From: Bradyrhizobium roseum
GTDB lineage: Bacteria; Pseudomonadota; Alphaproteobacteria; Rhizobiales; Xanthobacteraceae
Length of the DNA: 64,000 bases
Assembly (NCBI RefSeq): GCF_030413175.1
Contig: NZ_CP129212.1
Location: forward strand, 5,060,450 to 5,124,449
Direction of reading: 5' to 3'
In this document: positions 53,699 through 64,000 of the stretch, piece after piece
How the letters are laid out: every line of letters starts with the position of its first letter
How positions within the stretch are numbered: position 1 is the first letter of the stretch
Notes under the pieces: model-generated
What the model saw: the letters and a program-made list of their open reading frames with translations, nothing else
What the model was told of the DNA's origin: nothing
Database searches by the model: none
Made by a program: the position numbers and the translations under genes

Positions 53699-54817
53699 AT
53701 GAAATCACTGAAACTCATCGGCCTGGCCTTGGGCGCGTCGTTGGCGCTGTCATCGACGGCGCTGGCGCAAGACATCTCGATCGCCGTGGCGGGTCCGATG
53801 ACGGGCGGCGAATCCGCGTTCGGCCGCCAGATGAAGAACGGCGCCGAACAGGCGGTCGCCGATATCAACGCCGCCGGCGGCGTGCTCGGCAAGAAGCTGG
53901 CGCTGCAGGTCGGCGACGATGCCTGCGATCCCAAGCAGGCGCGCTCGGTGGCGGAAAAGTTCGCCAGCGCCAAGATCCCGTTTGTGGCGGGTCACTTCTG
54001 CTCGTCATCGTCGATCCCGGCTTCGGAGGCCTACGCCGACGGCAACGTGCTGCAGATTACTCCGGCCTCGACCAACCCGCTGTTCACCGAGCGCAAGCTG
54101 TGGAACGTGGCCCGCGTCTGCGGCCGTGACGACCAGCAGGGCCTGGTTGCCGCCGAATACATCGTCAAGAACTACAAGGGCAAGAACGTTGCCATCCTCA
54201 ACGACAAGTCGACCTACGGCAAAGGCCTCGCCGACGAAACCAAGAAGGCGCTCAACAAGGCCGGCATCACCGAAAAGATGAACGAGTCCTACAACAAGGG
54301 CGACAAGGACTTCAACGCGATCGTGTCGCGGCTGAAGCGCGACAATATCGATCTGGTGTTCGTCGGCGGCTACCATCAGGAAGCCGGCCTGATCCTGCGC
54401 CAGATGCGCGACCAGGGCCTCAAGACGGTGTTGATGGCGGGCGACGCCATGAACGACAAGGAGTTCGCCTCGATCACCGGTCCGGCCGCCGAAGGCACCT
54501 TGTTCACCTTCGGCCCCGACCCGCGCAACAAGCCGACCGCGAAAGCGATCGTCGAAAAGTTCAAGGCCAAGAACATCGATCCCGAGGGCTACACCCTCTA
54601 CACCTACGCCGCGATGCAGGTCTGGACCCAGGCGGTGACGAAGACGAAGACGACCGATCCGAAGAAGGTGATGGAGACCATCAAGGCCGGCGAATGGGAC
54701 ACGGTGCTCGGCAAGCTTTCCTTCGATGCCAAGGGTGACATCAAGGTGATCGACTACGTCGTCTACAAGTGGGACGCCAAGGGCAATTACACTGAGATCA
54801 ATCCGAAGGGGTCCTGA
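53699..54817 (+). CDS. livK: Branched-chain amino-acid type periplasmic receptor (LivK/LivJ)
   Basis: 372 residues from the ATG at 53699 after GAGGG. Sec signal with cleavage near ALAQ (about residue 23), then DISIAVAGPMTGGESAFGRQMKNGAEQAVADINAAGGVLGKKL, the type I receptor start. One disulfide pair is likely (DDACDPKQ...GHFCSSS). Last gene of the liv operon, closed by a terminator. Confidence 0.93.
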   Translation: MKSLKLIGLALGASLALSSTALAQDISIAVAGPMTGGESAFGRQMKNGAEQAVADINAAGGVLGKKLALQVGDDACDPKQARSVAEKFASAKIPFVAGHFCSSSSIPASEAYADGNVLQITPASTNPLFTERKLWNVARVCGRDDQQGLVAAEYIVKNYKGKNVAILNDKSTYGKGLADETKKALNKAGITEKMNESYNKGDKDFNAIVSRLKRDNIDLVFVGGYHQEAGLILRQMRDQGLKTVLMAGDAMNDKEFASITGPAAEGTLFTFGPDPRNKPTAKAIVEKFKAKNIDPEGYTLYTYAAMQVWTQAVTKTKTTDPKKVMETIKAGEWDTVLGKLSFDAKGDIKVIDYVVYKWDAKGNYTEINPKGS

Positions 54818-54842
54818 TCGCCTTTTCGCGGATTTGAACATG

Positions 54843-54869
54843 AACGCCCCGGCTTGGCCGGGGCGTTTT
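54843..54869 (+). terminator. Terminator of the liv operon
   Basis: AACGCCCCGG-CTTGG-CCGGGGCGTT followed by TTC, a perfect 10-bp stem 26 nt after the receptor stop. Confidence 0.88.
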
Positions 54870-55077
54870 CATTTTGGGTTCCAGATAATTCAAGGGGGGT
54901 GGGAACAATTGGGTTCCATCTGCATTGTGAGTTGCTGGGCTGAGTTCCATGTCATTGATTTTACAACCTTAACGCTTGTTCCATCTTGATCTGGCGATGG
55001 GGGATGGTTCTAGTTGGAGCACGCATCTCAGCCGTTGAGAGTCGCGCGAACTGGCCTGAGTTGGCCGAGGAAACACC

Positions 55078-58000
55078 ATGAGTGATCTTTCCCCCGGAGC
55101 GTCACCCTCCGTTCGCCGGGCCGCCAAACCCAAGCCCGCCACCACCAACGGCACGTCTGACCCGATGCAGGATCTGCTGCACGCTTTGCAGGCGATGCGC
55201 GCGGGAGATTTCTCCGTGCGGATGACCGGCGATCACATCGGCATCGAGGGCAAGATCGCCGATACTTTCAACGAAATCGTCGCCGCCAACCAGCGTATGG
55301 CGCAACAACTCGAGCATGTCGGCCAGGTCGTCGGGCGCGAGGGCATGACCCGGCAGCGCGTGAAGTTCGACCTGTCGAGCGGGTCGTGGGCCGACATGGA
55401 AGGCTCCGTCAACACGCTGATTGATGACCTGCTGTGGCCGACCCGCGAAGTGACGCGCGCGGTCGCCGCCGTGGCGCAGGGCAATCTGCTGCAGACCGTG
55501 CAGCTCGATGTCGACGGCCGTCCATTGGGCGGCGAGTTTTTGCAGTCGGCCACCATCGTCAACACGATGATCAAGCAGCTTTCGGTGTTCACCTCGGAAG
55601 TGACGCGCGTGGCGCGCGAAGTCGGCACCGAGGGCAAGCTCGGCGGCCAGGCTCAGGTGCCGGAAGTAACCGGCGTCTGGAAGGACTTAACCGAGAGCGT
55701 CAACTCGATGGCCAACAACCTCACCGGCCAGGTCCGCAATATCGCCGAAGTCACCATCGCGGTGGCCAATGGCGATTTGTCAAAGAAGATCACGGTCGAC
55801 GTCCGTGGCGAGATCTTGCAACTGAAAGAAGCCATCAACACGATGGTGGACCAGCTCCGCTCCTTCGCCTCCGAAGTGACACGCGTGGCGCGCGAAGTCG
55901 GCACCGACGGCAAGCTCGGCGGCCAGGCCATCGTCCCCGGCGTCGCCGGCACCTGGAAGGATCTCACCGATTCCGTCAACGCGATGTGCGGCAATCTTAC
56001 CGCCCAGGTACGCAACATCGCCAACGTGACCACGGCGGTCGCCCGCGGCGACCTTTCGCGCAAGATCACGGTGGACGTCCGCGGCGAAATCCTCGAGCTG
56101 AAGGACACCATCAACACCATGGTGGACCAGCTCAACTCGTTCGCCTCCGAAGTGACGCGCGTCGCCCGCGAAGTCGGCACCGAGGGCAAGCTCGGCGGCC
56201 AGGCCCAGGTGCCGGGTGTGGCCGGCACCTGGAAAGATCTCACCGACAACGTCAACTTCATGGCCTCCAACCTGACGGCGCAGGTCCGCAACATCGCCGA
56301 CGTCGCCACCGCGATCGCCGGCGGCGACCTTTCCAAAAAGATCACAGTGAACGTATCGGGCGAAATCCTTCAGCTGAAGGAAACGCTTAACACGATGGTC
56401 GACCAGCTCAACGCCTTTGCCGGCGAAGTCACGCGCGTCGCGCGCGAGGTCGGCACGGAAGGACGACTGGGAGGTCAGGCCAACGTGCTCGGCGTCGCCG
56501 GCACCTGGAAGGATCTCACCGAAAGCGTGAACTCGATGGCGTCCAACCTGACAGCGCAGGTCCGCAACATCGCCGAGGTGACCACCGCCGTCGCCAATGG
56601 CGACCTCTCGAAGAAGATCACTGTGGACGTGCGCGGCGAAATCCTGGAGCTGAAGGACACCATCAACACCATGGTGGACCAGCTCAACGCCTTTGCCGGC
56701 GAAGTGACCCGCGTGGCGCGCGAGGTCGGTACCGAGGGCAAGCTCGGCGGTCAGGCCAATGTGCGCGGTGTCGCCGGCACCTGGAAGGATCTCACCGACA
56801 ACGTCAATTCAATGGCCGGCAACCTCACCGCCCAGGTCCGCAACATCGCCGAAGTCGCCACCGCGGTGGCCAAGGGCGACCTGTCGAAGAAGATTACGGT
56901 GAACGTATCGGGCGAAATCCTTCAATTGAAGGAAACGCTGAACACGATGGTCGACCAGCTCAACGCCTTTGCGGGCGAAGTCACCCGCGTGGCGCGCGAG
57001 GTCGGTACCGACGGCAAGCTCGGCGGCCAGGCCGAGGTGCCCGGCGTCGCCGGCACCTGGAAGGACCTCACCGACTCCGTGAACTCGATGGCCGGCAACC
57101 TGACGGCGCAGGTCCGCAACATCGCCGAGGTCGCAACCGCAATTGCCGGCGGCGACCTGTCGCGCAAGATCACCGTGGACGTCCGCGGCGAAATCCTGCA
57201 GCTCAAGGAAACGCTGAACACGATGGTCGACCAGCTCAACCGCTTCGCGGGCGAAGTGACCCGTGTGGCGCGCGAGGTCGGCACCGAAGGGCGGCTCGGC
57301 GGTCAGGCCAACGTGCCCGGCGTCGCCGGCACCTGGAAGGACCTCACCGACAACGTCAACTCGATGGCCGGCAATTTGACCGGCCAGGTCCGCAACATCG
57401 CCGAAGTCACCACGGCGGTGGCCAAGGGCGACCTGTCGAAGAAGATCACGGTCGACGTCAAGGGCGAGATTCTCGAACTGAAGAACACCGTCAACACGAT
57501 GGTGGACCAGCTCAACGCCTTCGCCTCCGAAGTCACCCGCGTGGCGCGCGAAGTCGGCACCGAAGGCAAGCTCGGCGGCCAGGCCCAGGTGCCGGAAGTC
57601 GCCGGCACCTGGAAGGACCTCACCGACAACGTCAACTTCATGGCGTCCAATTTGACCGCGCAGGTCCGCAACATCGCCGAAGTCGCCACCGCCATCGCCG
57701 GTGGCGACCTGTCGAAGAAGATCACGGTCGACGTCCGCGGCGAAATCCTGCTGCTGAAAGACACCCTCAATACAATGGTCGAGCAGCTTCGCTCGTTCGC
57801 CGCCGAAGTGACGCGCGTGGCGCGCGAGGTCGGCACCGAGGGACGATTGGGCGGCCAGGCCGTGGTGCCCGGCGTGGGCGGCACCTGGAAGGATCTCACC
57901 GACAACGTCAACCTCCTGGCCGCCAACCTGACGACGCAGGTCCGCAACATCGCCGAAGTGACCACCGCGGTGGCGCGCGGCGACCTGTCGCGCAAGATCA

Positions 58001-61000
58001 CGGTCGACGTGAAGGGCGAAATCCTCGAACTGAAGAACACCATCAACACGATGGTCGACCAGCTCAACGCCTTTGCCGGCGAAGTGACGCGCGTCGCGCG
58101 CGAAGTCGGCACCGAGGGCAAGCTCGGCGGCCAGGCCCAGGTCCCCGGCGTCGCCGGCACCTGGAAGGACCTCACCGACACCGTCAACTTCATGGCCGCC
58201 AACCTGACCGAGCAGGTGCGCGGCATCGTCAAGGTAGTGACGGCGGTCGCCAACGGCGACCTCAAGCAGAACCTGACCGTGAAATCGAAGGGCGAAGTCG
58301 CCGCCCTTGCCGACACCATCAACAACATGACCGAAACGCTGGCGACCTTCGCCGATCAGGTCACCAGCGTGGCCCGCGAAGTCGGCGTCGAAGGCCGGCT
58401 CGGCGGCCAGGCCAACGTGCCGGGCGCGGCCGGCACCTGGAAGGACCTCACCGGCAACGTCAACCTGCTCGCCGCCAACCTGACCTCGCAGGTCCGCGCG
58501 ATCGCCGAGGTGGCCACTGCGGTGACCAAGGGCGACCTGACACGCTCGATCCAGGTCGACGCCCGCGGCGAAGTGGCCGAACTCAAGGACAACATCAACA
58601 CCATGATCGGCAACCTGCGCCTGACGACGCAGGTCAATACCGAACAGGACTGGCTGAAGACCAACCTCGCCAAATTCACCAACATGCTGCAGGGCCAGCG
58701 CGACCTCACGACCGTCGGCCGGCTGCTGCTGACCGAACTGGCGCCCCTGATCAACGCGCACATGGGCGTGATCTACCAGACCGAGAATGCCGACAGCCCG
58801 CAGTTGCGCCTGCTCTCGGCCTATGCCGGCGACGGCGCCAAGCCGCATCCGCCGGTCGTGCAATTCGGCGAGGGGCTGATCGGCCAGTGCGCGATGGACA
58901 AGCGGCAGCGGCTGGTGGCTGACATTCCGGCCGACACGGCGCCGATCAATTCGGCGCTGCTGCGCATCGCCCCGAAGAATCTTGTCGTGCTTCCGGTGCT
59001 GTTCGAAAACCAGGTGAAAGCCGTGATCGAGCTTTCCTCGATCTCATCGTTCACGACATCGCAGATGACCTTCCTCGAACAGCTCACCGATTCCATAGGC
59101 ATCGTGCTCAACTCGATCGAGGCGACGATGCAGACCGAGGGCCTTCTGAAACAGTCCCAGCAGCTCGCCGGCGAACTGCAGACGCAGCAGAAGGAGCTGC
59201 AGCAGACCAACGAACAGCTCGAACAGAAGGCGCAGCAGCTTGCCGAGCGCAATGTCGAGGTGGAACGAAAGAACCAGGAAATCGAACAGGCCCGCCGCGC
59301 GCTCGAGGAAAAGGCGACCGAGCTGTCGCTGACCTCGAAGTACAAGTCCGAATTCCTCGCCAACATGAGCCACGAGCTCCGCACGCCGCTAAACAGCATC
59401 CTGATCCTCGGTCAGCAGCTCACCGAAAATCCGGACGGCAATCTGTCGGCAAGACAGGTCGAATTCGCCCGCACCATCCACGGCGCCGGCACCGACCTGC
59501 TCAACCTGATCAGCGACATCCTCGACCTCTCGAAGATCGAATCCGGAACGGTGACGGTCGACGCCGAGGAAATCCTGACGTCGAGCCTCTTGGAGACCGT
59601 CGGGCGGCCGTTCCGGCACGAGGCCGACAACCGCGATCTTTCGTTCAGCATCGACGTCGACGAGAACCTCGCCCGCAGCATGGTGACCGATTCCAAGCGC
59701 CTGCAGCAGGTGCTGAAGAACCTGCTGTCGAACGCGTTCAAGTTCACCGCGGAAGGCGGCGTGAAGCTGAACGTCTCGGCCGCCGTCGGCGGCTGGAGCG
59801 CCGAACACCCGATCCTCAATCACGCGCCCGCGGTCGTCGCCTTCGAGGTGACCGACACCGGCATCGGCATTCCCCTGGAAAAGCAGAAGCTGATCTTCGA
59901 GGCGTTCCAGCAGGCCGACGCCGGCACCAGCCGCAAATACGGCGGCACCGGCCTTGGCCTTGCCATCAGCCGCGAACTTGCGAGCCTGCTCGGCGGCGAA
60001 ATCCACCTGCGTAGCGTGCCCGGAAAAGGCTCTACCTTCGTCCTGTATCTGCCGCTGAAATATTCCGGCCCTACCGTGGCGCCGCGTGCTCCTGCCCCGT
60101 CGGCCTTTGCGCAAACTCCGGCGCTGCAGGTTGCAGCGACCCAGGAGCGCATCATCGAGCAATTGCCGGACGACCGACTCAGTCTCGAGCCGGGCGACAC
60201 CATCCTTCTGATCGTAGAGGATGATCCGCATTACGCGCGGGTGCTGATCGACCTTGCCCGCGACAAGGGCTTCAAGGTGCTGGTCGCCAGCCGCGGCGAC
60301 GAGGCGCTCGAACTCGCCAAGCAGTTCCAGCCATCGGCGGTTTCGCTCGACGTGTTCCTGCCGGACATGCTGGGCTGGACCGTGCTGAGCCAGCTCAAGC
60401 ACAATCCGCTGACGCGGCACATTCCGGTGCAGATCATCACGCTCGACGAAGACCGTCAGCATGCGTTGGCCCGCGGCGCGTTTTCCTTTGTCAACAAGCC
60501 GACGACGACCGAGGGCGTCAGTGCGGCGCTGTCGCAGATCAAGGAATACGCCAAGCCCCGGCGCAAGCGCCTGTTGATCGTGGAGGACAATGCCGCCGAG
60601 CAGATGAGCATCACCGAGCTGCTCGGCCATGACGACATCGAGATCATCACCGCCGACACCGGCGCCGACGCGTTGTCGACGCTGCGGAACCAGCCGTGCG
60701 ACTGCGTGGTGCTGGATCTGCGGCTGCCCGACATGAGCGGCTTCGAGGTGCTCGACCGACTCCGCAGCGACGAAACGCTGTCGAACGTACCTGTCGTCGT
60801 GTTCACGGGACGGGAACTTTCGGCCGAGGAAGACGCGGAACTTCACACGATGGCACGCAGCATCGTGGTGAAGGGCGTCGAGTCGCCGGAACGCCTGCTC
60901 GATGAAACGTCGTTGTTTCTGCACCGTGTGATCACGGAATTGCCTGTCGCCAAGCAGAGGATGCTCGAAAAGCTCAACAGTTCCGATGAAGATCTGGTTG

Positions 61001-61368
61001 GCAAGACCGCACTTCTCGTGGACGATGACGCCCGGAACATCTTTGCGCTGTCGAGCGTATTAGAACGGCGCGGCATGAAGGTGCTGACGGCGACGACGGG
61101 CCACGAAGCCATTGCGCTGGTCGAATCCAATCCGAATATCGCAATCGTGCTGATGGATATCATGATGCCGCAGATGGACGGATATCAGACCATTGGCGTG
61201 ATCAGGCAAAACCCGTCGTTCGGTCGCCTTCCGATCATTGCGCTGACCGCCAAGGCGATGAAGGGCGACCGCGAGAAATGTCTCGAAGCCGGTGCTTCGG
61301 ACTATCTCGCAAAGCCCGTCAATACCGAGCAGTTGCTGCTCGCGATACGAATGTGGCTGCACCGGTGA
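55078..61368 (+). CDS. HAMP-array hybrid histidine kinase, 2096 residues
   Basis: No signal peptide or membrane helix is seen, so it is soluble. Order: a short N-terminal tail, two divergent HAMP-like units (about 35-174), then eleven 92-residue units starting at residues 175, 267 and so on to 1095, each with VTRVAREVG...WKDLT...VNxMxxNL and a DLSKKIxVxxxGEI half. A GAF domain (about 1215-1360), a Gln/Glu-rich coiled coil (1365-1425), HisKA with His1432 in [10 protein letters not shown], HATPase ([26 protein letters not shown]), and three receivers with Asp1758, Asp1880 and Asp2027 follow. It resembles the fungal group III (Nik1) osmosensing kinases and large rhizobial relatives. Likely a soluble stress or osmotic sensor; the signal is unknown. 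Confidence 0.93.
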   Translation: MSDLSPGASPSVRRAAKPKPATTNGTSDPMQDLLHALQAMRAGDFSVRMTGDHIGIEGKIADTFNEIVAANQRMAQQLEHVGQVVGREGMTRQRVKFDLSSGSWADMEGSVNTLIDDLLWPTREVTRAVAAVAQGNLLQTVQLDVDGRPLGGEFLQSATIVNTMIKQLSVFTSEVTRVAREVGTEGKLGGQAQVPEVTGVWKDLTESVNSMANNLTGQVRNIAEVTIAVANGDLSKKITVDVRGEILQLKEAINTMVDQLRSFASEVTRVAREVGTDGKLGGQAIVPGVAGTWKDLTDSVNAMCGNLTAQVRNIANVTTAVARGDLSRKITVDVRGEILELKDTINTMVDQLNSFASEVTRVAREVGTEGKLGGQAQVPGVAGTWKDLTDNVNFMASNLTAQVRNIADVATAIAGGDLSKKITVNVSGEILQLKETLNTMVDQLNAFAGEVTRVAREVGTEGRLGGQANVLGVAGTWKDLTESVNSMASNLTAQVRNIAEVTTAVANGDLSKKITVDVRGEILELKDTINTMVDQLNAFAGEVTRVAREVGTEGKLGGQANVRGVAGTWKDLTDNVNSMAGNLTAQVRNIAEVATAVAKGDLSKKITVNVSGEILQLKETLNTMVDQLNAFAGEVTRVAREVGTDGKLGGQAEVPGVAGTWKDLTDSVNSMAGNLTAQVRNIAEVATAIAGGDLSRKITVDVRGEILQLKETLNTMVDQLNRFAGEVTRVAREVGTEGRLGGQANVPGVAGTWKDLTDNVNSMAGNLTGQVRNIAEVTTAVAKGDLSKKITVDVKGEILELKNTVNTMVDQLNAFASEVTRVAREVGTEGKLGGQAQVPEVAGTWKDLTDNVNFMASNLTAQVRNIAEVATAIAGGDLSKKITVDVRGEILLLKDTLNTMVEQLRSFAAEVTRVAREVGTEGRLGGQAVVPGVGGTWKDLTDNVNLLAANLTTQVRNIAEVTTAVARGDLSRKITVDVKGEILELKNTINTMVDQLNAFAGEVTRVAREVGTEGKLGGQAQVPGVAGTWKDLTDTVNFMAANLTEQVRGIVKVVTAVANGDLKQNLTVKSKGEVAALADTINNMTETLATFADQVTSVAREVGVEGRLGGQANVPGAAGTWKDLTGNVNLLAANLTSQVRAIAEVATAVTKGDLTRSIQVDARGEVAELKDNINTMIGNLRLTTQVNTEQDWLKTNLAKFTNMLQGQRDLTTVGRLLLTELAPLINAHMGVIYQTENADSPQLRLLSAYAGDGAKPHPPVVQFGEGLIGQCAMDKRQRLVADIPADTAPINSALLRIAPKNLVVLPVLFENQVKAVIELSSISSFTTSQMTFLEQLTDSIGIVLNSIEATMQTEGLLKQSQQLAGELQTQQKELQQTNEQLEQKAQQLAERNVEVERKNQEIEQARRALEEKATELSLTSKYKSEFLANMSHELRTPLNSILILGQQLTENPDGNLSARQVEFARTIHGAGTDLLNLISDILDLSKIESGTVTVDAEEILTSSLLETVGRPFRHEADNRDLSFSIDVDENLARSMVTDSKRLQQVLKNLLSNAFKFTAEGGVKLNVSAAVGGWSAEHPILNHAPAVVAFEVTDTGIGIPLEKQKLIFEAFQQADAGTSRKYGGTGLGLAISRELASLLGGEIHLRSVPGKGSTFVLYLPLKYSGPTVAPRAPAPSAFAQTPALQVAATQERIIEQLPDDRLSLEPGDTILLIVEDDPHYARVLIDLARDKGFKVLVASRGDEALELAKQFQPSAVSLDVFLPDMLGWTVLSQLKHNPLTRHIPVQIITLDEDRQHALARGAFSFVNKPTTTEGVSAALSQIKEYAKPRRKRLLIVEDNAAEQMSITELLGHDDIEIITADTGADALSTLRNQPCDCVVLDLRLPDMSGFEVLDRLRSDETLSNVPVVVFTGRELSAEEDAELHTMARSIVVKGVESPERLLDETSLFLHRVITELPVAKQRMLEKLNSSDEDLVGKTALLVDDDARNIFALSSVLERRGMKVLTATTGHEAIALVESNPNIAIVLMDIMMPQMDGYQTIGVIRQNPSFGRLPIIALTAKAMKGDREKCLEAGASDYLAKPVNTEQLLLAIRMWLHR
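55600..58635 (+). repeat. 276-bp tandem coding repeats (11 units) in the HAMP array
   Basis: VTRVAREVG codons recur at 55600 and every 276 bp to 58360, with no indels. Units 1-10 are highly alike in protein and DNA; unit 11 ([12 protein letters not shown]) and the sequence before unit 1 are more divergent, so expansion or homogenisation acted on the middle units. Confidence 0.9.
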
Positions 61369-61381
61369 TCGGCGTAAGCAG

Positions 61382-62863
61382 ATGATGGACGACAAGGTGA
61401 ACATTCTTCTGGTGGACGATCAGCCTGCGAAGCTGCTCGCTTATGAAGTCATCCTGAAGGAACTCGGCGAGAACCTGGTCAAGGCTTCGTCCGGGCGCGC
61501 GGCGCTGGAGTATCTGCTCAAAAACGACGTCGCAATCATCCTGGTCGATGTCTGCATGCCTGAACTGGACGGCTTCGAACTCGCCGCCATGATCCGCGAG
61601 CATCCACGGTTTCAGAAAATCGCGATGATTTTCATCTCCGCCATACAGGTCAGCGACCTCGACCGCTTGCGCGGCTACGAAATGGGCGCGGTCGACTATG
61701 TACCGGTGCCGGTGGTTCCGGAGGTGCTGCGCGCCAAGATCAAGGTATTTGCGGAACTCTATCGCAAGACGCGCCAACTCGAACGCCTCAACATCGAACT
61801 GGAGGATCGCGTTCGTGCCCGCACCGCCGAACTTGAGGATTCGCACAAAAGGCTGCTGCAAAGCGAGCAGCGCCGCAGCCTCGCGATCGCTGCCGGGAAG
61901 ATGGGCTCGTGGGATTGGGACTGGGTCAACGGCGACTGGATGTGGGACGAAGGCCAGTATCAGATCCTCGGCCTCGATCCCGCCAAGTTCGAACTGACGC
62001 CCGCCAATATCCAGGCGCTGCTGCATCCCGACGACGTGCAGGTATTGCACGAGGCGTGGGCAAATTTCGCGCGCGGCGCGAAATCATATGAAACGGAATT
62101 CCGCATTATCCGTCCGAACGGCGAGGTGCGATGGTGCGCGGCAACGGCGGCGGCGAGCACCGACACGGGCGGCCGCGTCATTCGTGTTTCCGGCGTCACC
62201 GTCGACATCACCGAGCGCAAGCAGGCCGAGGAGCGGCAGAACCTGCTGGCGCGTGAGGTCGACCACCGCGCCAAGAATGCGCTGGCGCTGGCGCAATCGA
62301 TCGTCCGGCTGACGCGCGGCGAGAACGTGAAAACCTATGTCCGCTCGGTCGAAGGACGGATCAACGCGCTCGCACGGGTGCACACCGTGCTTTCGCTCTC
62401 GAGCTGGCAAGGCGCCAAAATCAGAAAACTGATCGACGAGGAACTGGCGCCCTATTTGACCGGCGAGCAGATCAACCTGTCTGGTCCGGAGATGCAACTC
62501 GAACCGACGACGGCCCAGACGGTGGCGCTCGCGCTGCACGAACTCGTCACCAATTCGGCGAAGTACGGCGCCCTCTCGGCGCTGGCGGGCCGGCTGTCGG
62601 TGAGCTGGGAAGACGATGCCGGCCAGCTCAGGATCATCTGGGTGGAGACCGGCGGACCCGCGGTAGAGAAGCCGGTGGCGCGCGGCTTCGGGACCAGAAG
62701 CGTGATTGCCAGCATCGAATCGCAGCTCGGCGGGCAGGCTGAATTCGACTGGCGCCCGGAAGGCCTGGTTTGCCGCTTGACGGTCCCGCCGCCGCAGCGT
62801 CCGTTTGCCGCCGAACCGGTTTCCGCCGCTGACAGCCATGGCCTGCGATGCGCCGAACGGTAA
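61382..62863 (+). CDS. Response regulator-PAS-HWE histidine kinase
   Basis: 493 residues from the ATG at 61382, 13 nt after the large kinase stop. Receiver domain with phospho-Asp56 (ILVDVCMPELDGFE), a short coiled coil (160-185), a PAS domain (about 195-285, with GSWDWDWVNGDWMWDE and HPDDVQVLHE), and an HWE-type kinase with His295 in EVDHRAKNALALAQSIVRLTR and the short HATPase ALHELVTNSAKYGALS. HWE kinases in alphaproteobacteria often feed the PhyR general stress response or light/redox sensing. Probably co-transcribed with the upstream kinase, from which it may take a phosphoryl group. Confidence 0.9.
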   Translation: MMDDKVNILLVDDQPAKLLAYEVILKELGENLVKASSGRAALEYLLKNDVAIILVDVCMPELDGFELAAMIREHPRFQKIAMIFISAIQVSDLDRLRGYEMGAVDYVPVPVVPEVLRAKIKVFAELYRKTRQLERLNIELEDRVRARTAELEDSHKRLLQSEQRRSLAIAAGKMGSWDWDWVNGDWMWDEGQYQILGLDPAKFELTPANIQALLHPDDVQVLHEAWANFARGAKSYETEFRIIRPNGEVRWCAATAAASTDTGGRVIRVSGVTVDITERKQAEERQNLLAREVDHRAKNALALAQSIVRLTRGENVKTYVRSVEGRINALARVHTVLSLSSWQGAKIRKLIDEELAPYLTGEQINLSGPEMQLEPTTAQTVALALHELVTNSAKYGALSALAGRLSVSWEDDAGQLRIIWVETGGPAVEKPVARGFGTRSVIASIESQLGGQAEFDWRPEGLVCRLTVPPPQRPFAAEPVSAADSHGLRCAER

Positions 62864-62905
62864 CCTGACGCCTGATTGGCGCTGTGAACGCGGACTGACC
62901 CCGCT

Positions 62906-63304
62906 CTATCCCGCGGCCGCTGCGGCGGTGTTGGCCGGCCGTCGGTGCGGTTCCAATGCCGCTTCGATCGCGCGCATCAGATCTGCCGGACGAAATGGCT
63001 TCTGAAGGCAGACGACATCAGAGAGTTCGGGCGTATCGGGCAGGAAGTCCAGCACGGTCATTCCTGAAATCGCAATGACCGGCAGGCCGGGCGATTGGGC
63101 GCGCAGCGCTGCAATCAGATCCGAGCCGTTGCTGTCCTGCAGGAGGATGTCGACGATCGCCAGGTCGAAGCCCGCCGGCTCGAACAGCTTCAAGGCAGCG
63201 CTGGCGCTTTCCGCCTCGATGATTTCGTAGCGGTGCATGCGCAGCACGATAGCAATGATCGTGCGGACCTCGGGTTGATCGTCAACAACAAGCACGCGGG
63301 GCAT
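62906..63304 (-). CDS. Single-domain response regulator (CheY-like)
   Basis: 132 residues, one receiver domain: acidic pair VVDDQ near the start, phospho-Asp in DLAIVDILLQDSNGSDLI, then the conserved Lys in CLQKPFRPADLM. No output domain. It is convergent with the two kinases, so a phosphorelay partner or a sink for them is plausible. Confidence 0.9.
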   Translation of the reverse strand: MPRVLVVDDQPEVRTIIAIVLRMHRYEIIEAESASAALKLFEPAGFDLAIVDILLQDSNGSDLIAALRAQSPGLPVIAISGMTVLDFLPDTPELSDVVCLQKPFRPADLMRAIEAALEPHRRPANTAAAAAG

Positions 63305-63722
63305 TGAGCCCTCCCGGATCGGTGGCGCAACAGCCTGGGTAGTCGAAGGGATTTCGGCCGTCGCACGTACCAGTATTGGCCCGGACGGTAAAGAGTCGGT
63401 TACGCGATCATGTGTCGCGCGCTAGGCGTCGACAGGTAAGATGGAACCTCAAGTTGATTCTGGCCGGGGCGCGCAGGGCATGATCCGGAAAAGCGGGAAT
63501 CGGTTCTCCAAAAAGATCATGTTCAAACAAAGAGATGGGTTCATGATACGATTTCGGGAAATCTCATCATGACCTATCATAGTTATCTCGGCATTTGATT
63601 CCTTCAAATCCATGCACCGGCTGGAAATCGGGCTGCGCCGGTACGCTATTCCCGGGCGTTTGAAGCTATTGCCACTCTAGAACTGCAACAGCGTGTTCGC
63701 TGCCAGTTGGCCGGAGGCGACA
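63305..63722. other. Intergenic region with an inverted repeat
   Basis: About 418 bp. An imperfect inverted repeat lies at 63479-63521 (CATGATC ... GATCATG with GGAAAAGCGGGAA inside), of a kind widespread in Rhizobiales intergenic DNA. The rest shows no gene. Confidence 0.45.
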
Positions 63723-64000
63723 ATGGATGATGAGCGCAACATCTTCGTTTCGACCATGCCGGCGACCGCCCGCGATGGCAGACCCGCGCTCTTCGTCGTT
63801 GGTATCTCCGCAGTACTCTTCGCCTGCGCCGTACCGTTTGCCGGCGTGCCGCTGACCCCAATCCCGGCATTCGTTGCGAGCTACCAGTCGGCGCTTGCCA
63901 TCAACGACGTGATCACCGCCGTCATGTTGTTTTCGCAGTTCGCAATCAGCCGCTCGCGGGCGCTGCTGTTGCTGGCGAGCGGATATCTGTTCACGGCCAT
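63723..64000 (+). CDS. MASE4-type membrane sensor protein (truncated by window end)
   Basis: The first 92 residues are visible: a short cytoplasmic head (MDDERNIFVSTMPATARDGR), then hydrophobic segments FVVGISAVLFACAVPFAG and further VITAVMLFSQFAISRSRALLLLASGYLF, matching the MASE4 integral-membrane sensor start. MASE4 is usually followed by a kinase or GGDEF output domain, which is beyond the window. The output cannot be known from here. Confidence 0.75.
   Translation, partial: MDDERNIFVSTMPATARDGRPALFVVGISAVLFACAVPFAGVPLTPIPAFVASYQSALAINDVITAVMLFSQFAISRSRALLLLASGYLFTA

Noticed and set aside
55600..58635. Regular repeats considered as a CRISPR or satellite array
   Set aside because: The units are coding, 276 bp long with no unique spacers, and keep one continuous kinase reading frame.
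56809..58863. A 684-codon antisense frame with repeated protein-like blocks inside the HAMP array
   Set aside because: The repeats in it are only the reverse reading of the 276-bp HAMP units; there is no start signal and no known domain.

Overview
The window looks like the chromosome of a high-GC alphaproteobacterium of the Bradyrhizobium / Nitrobacteraceae type. This is inferred from protein style (GroEL, a phasin, LivHMGFK, pca and cox genes, a huge HAMP-array kinase, a DUF2778 protein) and from many short palindromic intergenic repeats of the kind common in that family. No phage, plasmid backbone, rRNA operon or CRISPR array is visible.

Layout. 1-2.5 kb: groEL behind a large inverted repeat, then a small GIY-YIG nuclease gene enclosed by two inverted palindromic arms, followed by an internally deleted copy of the same element. 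2.5-7 kb: SPFH/slipin protein, two abutting degenerate tRNA-Thr-like sequences, signal peptidase I and a DUF2778 L,D-transpeptidase-like protein. 7-10.5 kb: frameshifted 3' remnant of rtcB, a GT-C glycosyltransferase with a GT2-GtrA fusion partner, and a small anchored protein. 10.6-20.1 kb: a phasin, then a minus-strand sulfate-ester locus (Crp-type regulator, ABC binding protein, permease and ATPase, arylsulfatase, formylglycine-generating enzyme, SulP transporter). 20.2-25.1 kb: DUF72, an orphan Bug receptor, DUF488, PhzF and an adenylate cyclase. 25.3-28.8 kb: TetR-HlyD-ABC-ABC efflux operon with a perfect 20-bp operator. 29-36 kb: accessory stretch with a frameshifted Tat cupin gene, a TRAP receptor, a cyclase-family hydrolase, a broken cytochrome, a GNAT and small proteins. 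36-43 kb: a cox (CO-dehydrogenase-type) maturation and subunit cluster (coxG, S, M, D, E, two XdhC parts, a MoeA-MocA fusion) that lacks the catalytic large subunit. 43.2-46 kb: pcaB-pcaD-pcaC separated by palindromic repeats. 46-49.4 kb: XRE regulator, SDR, MFS transporter and a QNPG-rich micro-protein. 49.7-54.8 kb: livHMGF plus the binding protein. 55-64 kb: signalling block with a 2096-residue HAMP-array hybrid kinase (eleven 92-residue repeats), a REC-PAS-HWE kinase, a lone receiver and the start of a MASE4 protein.

The observation most likely to be new is the GIY-YIG element (1923-2316) and its deletion derivative (2376-2525). Their arms match at least four other two-armed palindromes scattered through the window, an organisation like REPINs but with a GIY-YIG nuclease in place of a RAYT transposase. 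Also worth checking are the cox cluster without coxL, the two degenerate tRNA-like units fused CCA-to-5' end, and the sulfatase/FGE/ABC/SulP locus.
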